Source of the DNA: Streptantibioticus rubrisoli
Lineage (GTDB): Bacteria; Actinomycetota; Actinomycetes; Streptomycetales; Streptomycetaceae
Assembly (NCBI RefSeq): GCF_024436055.1
Contig: NZ_JANFNH010000035.1
Location: 1 to 64,000 of the forward strand
Length of the DNA stretch: 64,000 bases
Reading direction: 5' to 3'
The notes under the pieces were generated by a model, which worked only from the letters and a program-made list of their open reading frames with translations, ran no database searches and had not been told where the DNA came from. Within the stretch, counting starts at the first letter, position 1. The number at the start of each line of letters is the position of its first letter. Of this stretch, positions 61,994 to 64,000 are shown piece after piece. A program made the position numbers and the translations under genes.

Positions 61994-63694
61994 CTAGAAG
62001 CGTGCCGGTTCCGTGTAGCTGCCCCACAGGTCGCGCAGGGCGCCGCAGATCTCGCCGAGCGTCGCCTCCGCGCGAACCGCGTCCAGCATGGGCGCGATCA
62101 TGTTGCCGTCACCCCGCGCCGCGTCCACCATGGCCGCCAGCGCGGCCCGTACCGCCGCATCGTCACGTTCCGCCCGACGGGCGGCCAGCACGCGGACCTG
62201 CTCGCGCTCCACCTCGTGGCTGACCCGCAGGATCTCCAGGTCCCCGGTGACCGAGCCGGTGTGGCAGTTGACGCCCACCACCCGCTTGTCGCCCTTCTCC
62301 AGGGCCTGCTGGTACTGGAACGCGGACTCGGCGATCTCGCCGGTGAAGTAGCCGTCCTCGATACCGCGCAGGATGCCGGAGGTGATCGGCCCCACGGGGT
62401 GCTCCCCGTTCGGCACGGCGCGGGCGCCGAGTTCCCTGATCTTGTCGAAGATCCGTTCCGCGTCCGCCTCGATGCGGTCGGTCAGCGCCTCGACGTACCA
62501 CGAACCACCCAGCGGATCGGCCACGTTGGCGACCCCGGTCTCCTCCATCAGCACCTGCTGGGTGCGCAGCGCGATCTCCGCGGCCTGCTCGCTGGGCAGT
62601 GCGAGGGTCTCGTCCAGGGCGTTGGTGTGCAGCGAGTTGGTGCCGCCGAGCACGGCGGCGAGCGCCTCCACCGCGGTGCGCACCACGTTGTTGTACGGCT
62701 GCTGCGCGGTCAGTGAGACCCCGGCCGTCTGGGTGTGGAACCGCAGCCACTGCGCCTTCTCGGACGTGGCCCCGTACACGTCCCGCATCCAGCGGGCCCA
62801 AATCCGGCGTGCGGCACGGAACTTGGCGATCTCCTCGAAGAAGTCGACGTGCGCGTCGAAGAAGAACGACAGCCCCGGCGCGAAGGCGTTCACGTCCAGG
62901 CCCCGGGAAAGGCCGAGTTCGACATAGCCGAAGCCGTCGGCCAGGGTGTACGCGAGCTCCTGCGCGGCCGTCGCACCGGCCTCGCGGATGTGGTAGCCGG
63001 AGACCGAAAGCGGCTTGTACGCGGGGATTCCGGCCGCGCAGTGCTCCATCAGGTCACCGATCAGCCGCAGATGCGGCTCGGGCGCGAACAGCCACTCCTT
63101 CTGGGCGATGTACTCCTTGAAGATGTCCGTCTGGAGCGTGCCGTTGAGTACCGCCGGGTCGACGCCCTGGCGCTCGGCGGCCACCAGGTACATGCAGAAG
63201 ACCGGCACCGCGGGGCCGCTGATGGTCATGGAGGTGGTGACCTCGCCGAGCGGGATGTCCCTGAAGAGGATCTCCATGTCGGCGGCGGAGTCGATGGCCA
63301 CCCCGCAGTGCCCGACCTCGCCCAGCGAGCGCGGGTCGTCGGAGTCGCGGCCCATCAGGGTCGGCATGTCGAACGCGACGGACAGGCCGCCGCCACCGGC
63401 GGCCAGGATCATCTTGTAGCGCTCGTTGGTCTGCTCGGCGTTGCCGAAGCCCGCGAACTGGCGGATGGTCCAGGTGCGGCCTCGGTAGCCGGTGGGGTGC
63501 AGGCCCCGGGTGAACGGGTACTCACCGGGCCAGCCGATGCGTTCGAACCCGGGCACCACCGCGCCCTTGGGCGGGCCGTACACCGGGTCCACCTGGTCCC
63601 CGGACAGCGTGCTGAAGTCGGCCTCGCGCTTCTTGGCCTGGTCGTAGCGGGCCTGCCAGCGACGGCGGCCTTCCTCAATGGCTTCGGCGTCCAT
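61994..63694 (-). CDS. icmA: Isobutyryl-CoA mutase large subunit
   Basis: 566 residues, the substrate-binding subunit only; B12 is bound by a small subunit (IcmB) not in this window. It rearranges isobutyryl-CoA and n-butyryl-CoA, linking valine catabolism to butyrate and polyketide precursors. Two residues separate isobutyryl-CoA mutase from methylmalonyl-CoA mutase: F80 in [10 protein letters not shown] (Tyr in MCM) and Q198 in YIAQKEW (Arg in MCM). Both are of the isobutyryl-CoA mutase type here. The ATG start at 63694 lies only 9 bp inside a 20-bp palindrome that could be a repressor site. Confidence 0.93.
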   Translation of the reverse strand: MDAEAIEEGRRRWQARYDQAKKREADFSTLSGDQVDPVYGPPKGAVVPGFERIGWPGEYPFTRGLHPTGYRGRTWTIRQFAGFGNAEQTNERYKMILAAGGGGLSVAFDMPTLMGRDSDDPRSLGEVGHCGVAIDSAADMEILFRDIPLGEVTTSMTISGPAVPVFCMYLVAAERQGVDPAVLNGTLQTDIFKEYIAQKEWLFAPEPHLRLIGDLMEHCAAGIPAYKPLSVSGYHIREAGATAAQELAYTLADGFGYVELGLSRGLDVNAFAPGLSFFFDAHVDFFEEIAKFRAARRIWARWMRDVYGATSEKAQWLRFHTQTAGVSLTAQQPYNNVVRTAVEALAAVLGGTNSLHTNALDETLALPSEQAAEIALRTQQVLMEETGVANVADPLGGSWYVEALTDRIEADAERIFDKIRELGARAVPNGEHPVGPITSGILRGIEDGYFTGEIAESAFQYQQALEKGDKRVVGVNCHTGSVTGDLEILRVSHEVEREQVRVLAARRAERDDAAVRAALAAMVDAARGDGNMIAPMLDAVRAEATLGEICGALRDLWGSYTEPARF

Positions 63695-63703
63695 GACTCA
63701 AAT

Positions 63704-63723
63704 TTACTTGGACGTCCTACTAA
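63704..63723. promoter_or_regulatory. 20-bp palindrome just upstream of icmA
   Basis: TTACTTGGACGTCCTACTAA with core GGACGTCC; arms match at 8 of 10 positions. It lies 9 bp upstream of the icmA start codon, where a bound protein would block RNA polymerase or ribosome access. The regulator is unknown. Confidence 0.6.
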
Positions 63724-63765
63724 TTGTCGATGGCCAACCGCTCCCCGGCTCGCAGGGAGCGTCGC

Positions 63766-64000
63766 TCAGGCCTTGGCCAGCTCCGGGGCCTCCGCGAACC
63801 GCGGCTCCAGCTCCCGGGTGATCCGGCGCTCGACGAAGAACGCGGCGGTCGGGATGGTCCCGGCCAGCAGCATCCACAGCAGCTTGCCGAACGGCATCTT
63901 CGCCTTGCTGCCCAGGTCGAAGGCGAGCACCAGGTAGAGCACGTAGAGCCAGCCGTGCGCGATGCCGATCACGGTGACGAACGCCGTCGCTCCGTTGACA
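63766..64000 (-). CDS. DUF3817 membrane protein, 5 prime part beyond the window
   Basis: The visible C-terminal part (about 78 codons) reads VTVIGIAHGWLYVLYLVLAF, then AKMPFGKLLWMLLAGTIPTA and AFFVERRITRELEP. AHG..Y..YL and the final FVERR are the signatures of the DUF3817 family, small actinobacterial membrane proteins with about three helices. The frame continues past the right edge without a stop, so the start is outside. The function is unknown. It lies 71 bp upstream of icmA on the same strand and might be cotranscribed. Confidence 0.8.
   Translation of the reverse strand, partial: VNGATAFVTVIGIAHGWLYVLYLVLAFDLGSKAKMPFGKLLWMLLAGTIPTAAFFVERRITRELEPRFAEAPELAKA

Noticed and set aside
61994-63694. 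Methylmalonyl-CoA mutase large subunit
   Set aside because: The two specificity residues are Phe 80 and Gln 198, the isobutyryl-CoA mutase combination, rather than Tyr and Arg.

Overview
The window is high-GC DNA from a Streptomyces-type actinomycete. The GC-rich third codon positions, the many GTG and TTG starts with purine-rich ribosome sites, and the gene content all point this way: a complete GlgE glucan operon, an isobutyryl-CoA mutase, and actinobacterial DUF1876, DUF1918, DUF3817, DUF6114 and DUF6230 proteins. No tRNA, rRNA, integrase, transposase or CRISPR array was found.

Layout. At 1-4 kb lie a 52-bp tandem repeat, an enoyl-CoA hydratase and two lipoprotein L,D-transpeptidases. At 4-21 kb is alpha-glucan metabolism: glgX, a heterodimeric ABC exporter, glgP, and the divergent operon glgE-treS-pep2-glgB. 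TreS converts trehalose to maltose, Pep2 phosphorylates it, GlgE polymerises maltose-1-phosphate, GlgB branches the glucan, and GlgP and GlgX degrade it. At 21-30 kb are regulators and transport: a helix-turn-helix protein, an MFS pump with a divergent TetR gene and three operator-like palindromes, an ArsR-type regulator, a secreted I36 inhibitor, and a dicarboxylate symporter divergent from a two-component system. At 30-34 kb is a small accessory cluster: an XRE-TPR regulator, a GRDP-like protein with a Cys-rich tail, a methyltransferase, and small proteins.

At 34-38 kb is a sugar ABC importer without its own ATPase and with a DUF1876 gene between the permeases. At 38-44 kb is central carbon metabolism: pfkA, pta, ackA and pyk. 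At 44-57 kb is a cell-surface glycan region: two GT-C-like membrane proteins, a sugar-1-phosphate nucleotidyltransferase, polyprenol-phosphomannose synthase, two GT2 glycosyltransferases, a GT2-TagF fusion and a GalE-like epimerase. At 57-64 kb are the DUF6230-DUF6114-secreted protein operon, a thioredoxin-TPR protein, a TetR regulator, icmA and a partial DUF3817 gene.

The most unusual signal is a short structured repeat (CACCACCCTC, four bases, GAG, a 12-base palindrome, then a tail). It forms the tandem array at the left edge. It also lies in frame, as about 18-19 extra residues, inside ackA and inside a glycosyltransferase, with a weaker candidate in glgP. A second unusual feature is a composite intergenic repeat present in fairly complete form at two convergent gene ends and partly at a third.
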